This document shows, piece after piece, positions 27,150 through 27,172 of a DNA stretch of 27,172 nt; position 1 is the stretch's first letter, and every line of letters starts with the position of its first letter. The translations under genes were made by a program, and so were the position numbers. The notes beneath the pieces are model-generated. The model saw only the letters and a program-made list of their open reading frames with translations. It was not told the origin of the DNA and made no database searches. This DNA comes from Zelonia costaricensis (taxonomy: Eukaryota > Euglenozoa > Kinetoplastea > Trypanosomatida > Trypanosomatidae). The stretch is from contig JASAOO010003183.1 in the NCBI GenBank assembly GCA_030849075.1, positions 1 to 27,172 of the forward strand, read 5' to 3'.

Positions 27150-27172
27150 CGTGTCGTGACGGAGCTCTCGCC

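Larger units (their letters stand above)
25903..27172. other. 3' UTR of the Sm-like gene and leader of the next gene (outside the window)
   Basis: No gene is supported. The region has C-runs, a G-run at about 26906-26916, (CA)13 at 26568-26593, a TG-rich stretch near 26608-26628, a CA run from 26780, (CA)18 at 26951-26986, and two strong pyrimidine tracts ending at 26859 and 27149. Open frames up to about 220 codons exist but consist of Thr-His repeats and Pro/Ser-rich read-through. Confidence 0.65.

Overview
The window looks like nuclear chromosomal DNA from a trypanosomatid of the Leishmania/Leptomonas/Crithidia group (Leishmaniinae). The reasons are: very GC-rich coding sequence with strong G/C third positions; six long intronless genes all on the + strand, as in a polycistronic directional cluster; intergenic regions of about 0.9-2.2 kb; and, before every gene, a long pyrimidine tract followed by an AG and then, with no ATG in between, the gene's start codon. 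That last arrangement is the layout of trans-splice (spliced-leader) acceptor sites. TG/CA microsatellites and poly-C runs between genes also fit. The species cannot be named from the sequence alone.

Layout: (1) 123-3326, a 1067-residue protein of unknown function with beta-strand-like conserved patches separated by Ala/Ser/Pro-rich filler. (2) 4443-6695, a diacylglycerol/lipid-kinase family enzyme with clear catalytic and accessory domains and an unusual Cys-rich insertion. (3) 7976-8293, a 105-residue protein with one N-terminal membrane segment. (4) 10473-17324, a 2283-residue protein beginning MGCKAS (predicted myristoylation plus palmitoylation), mostly disordered, with several conserved islands and two coiled coils. 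(5) 18205-24327, a 2040-residue protein with HAWRG/LRRWRG (Sfi1-like) helices, a coiled coil, and two C-terminal segments that look like a duplicated, degenerate EF-hand-like module. (6) 25468-25902, a 144-residue Sm/LSm-fold RNA-binding protein with an enlarged variable loop. The final 1.27 kb leads to the next gene outside the window.

The genes do not form a functional operon. Trypanosomatid clusters group unrelated genes that are transcribed together and separated by trans-splicing and polyadenylation. The lipid kinase and the Sm-like protein are the only ones with a function readable from family motifs.

There are two undetermined bases. The one at 10334 sits exactly between two identical 31-base copies and is probably an assembly join. 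The one at 9313 sits in the longest intergenic region and could hide missing sequence. No tRNA, rRNA, CRISPR array, insertion sequence or transposon was recognised. The most interesting leads are the Cys-rich insertion in the kinase, the duplicated module in gene 5, a MACPF-like motif spacing in gene 4 (weak), the AT-rich hairpin upstream of the kinase, and the possible membrane beta-barrel in gene 1.
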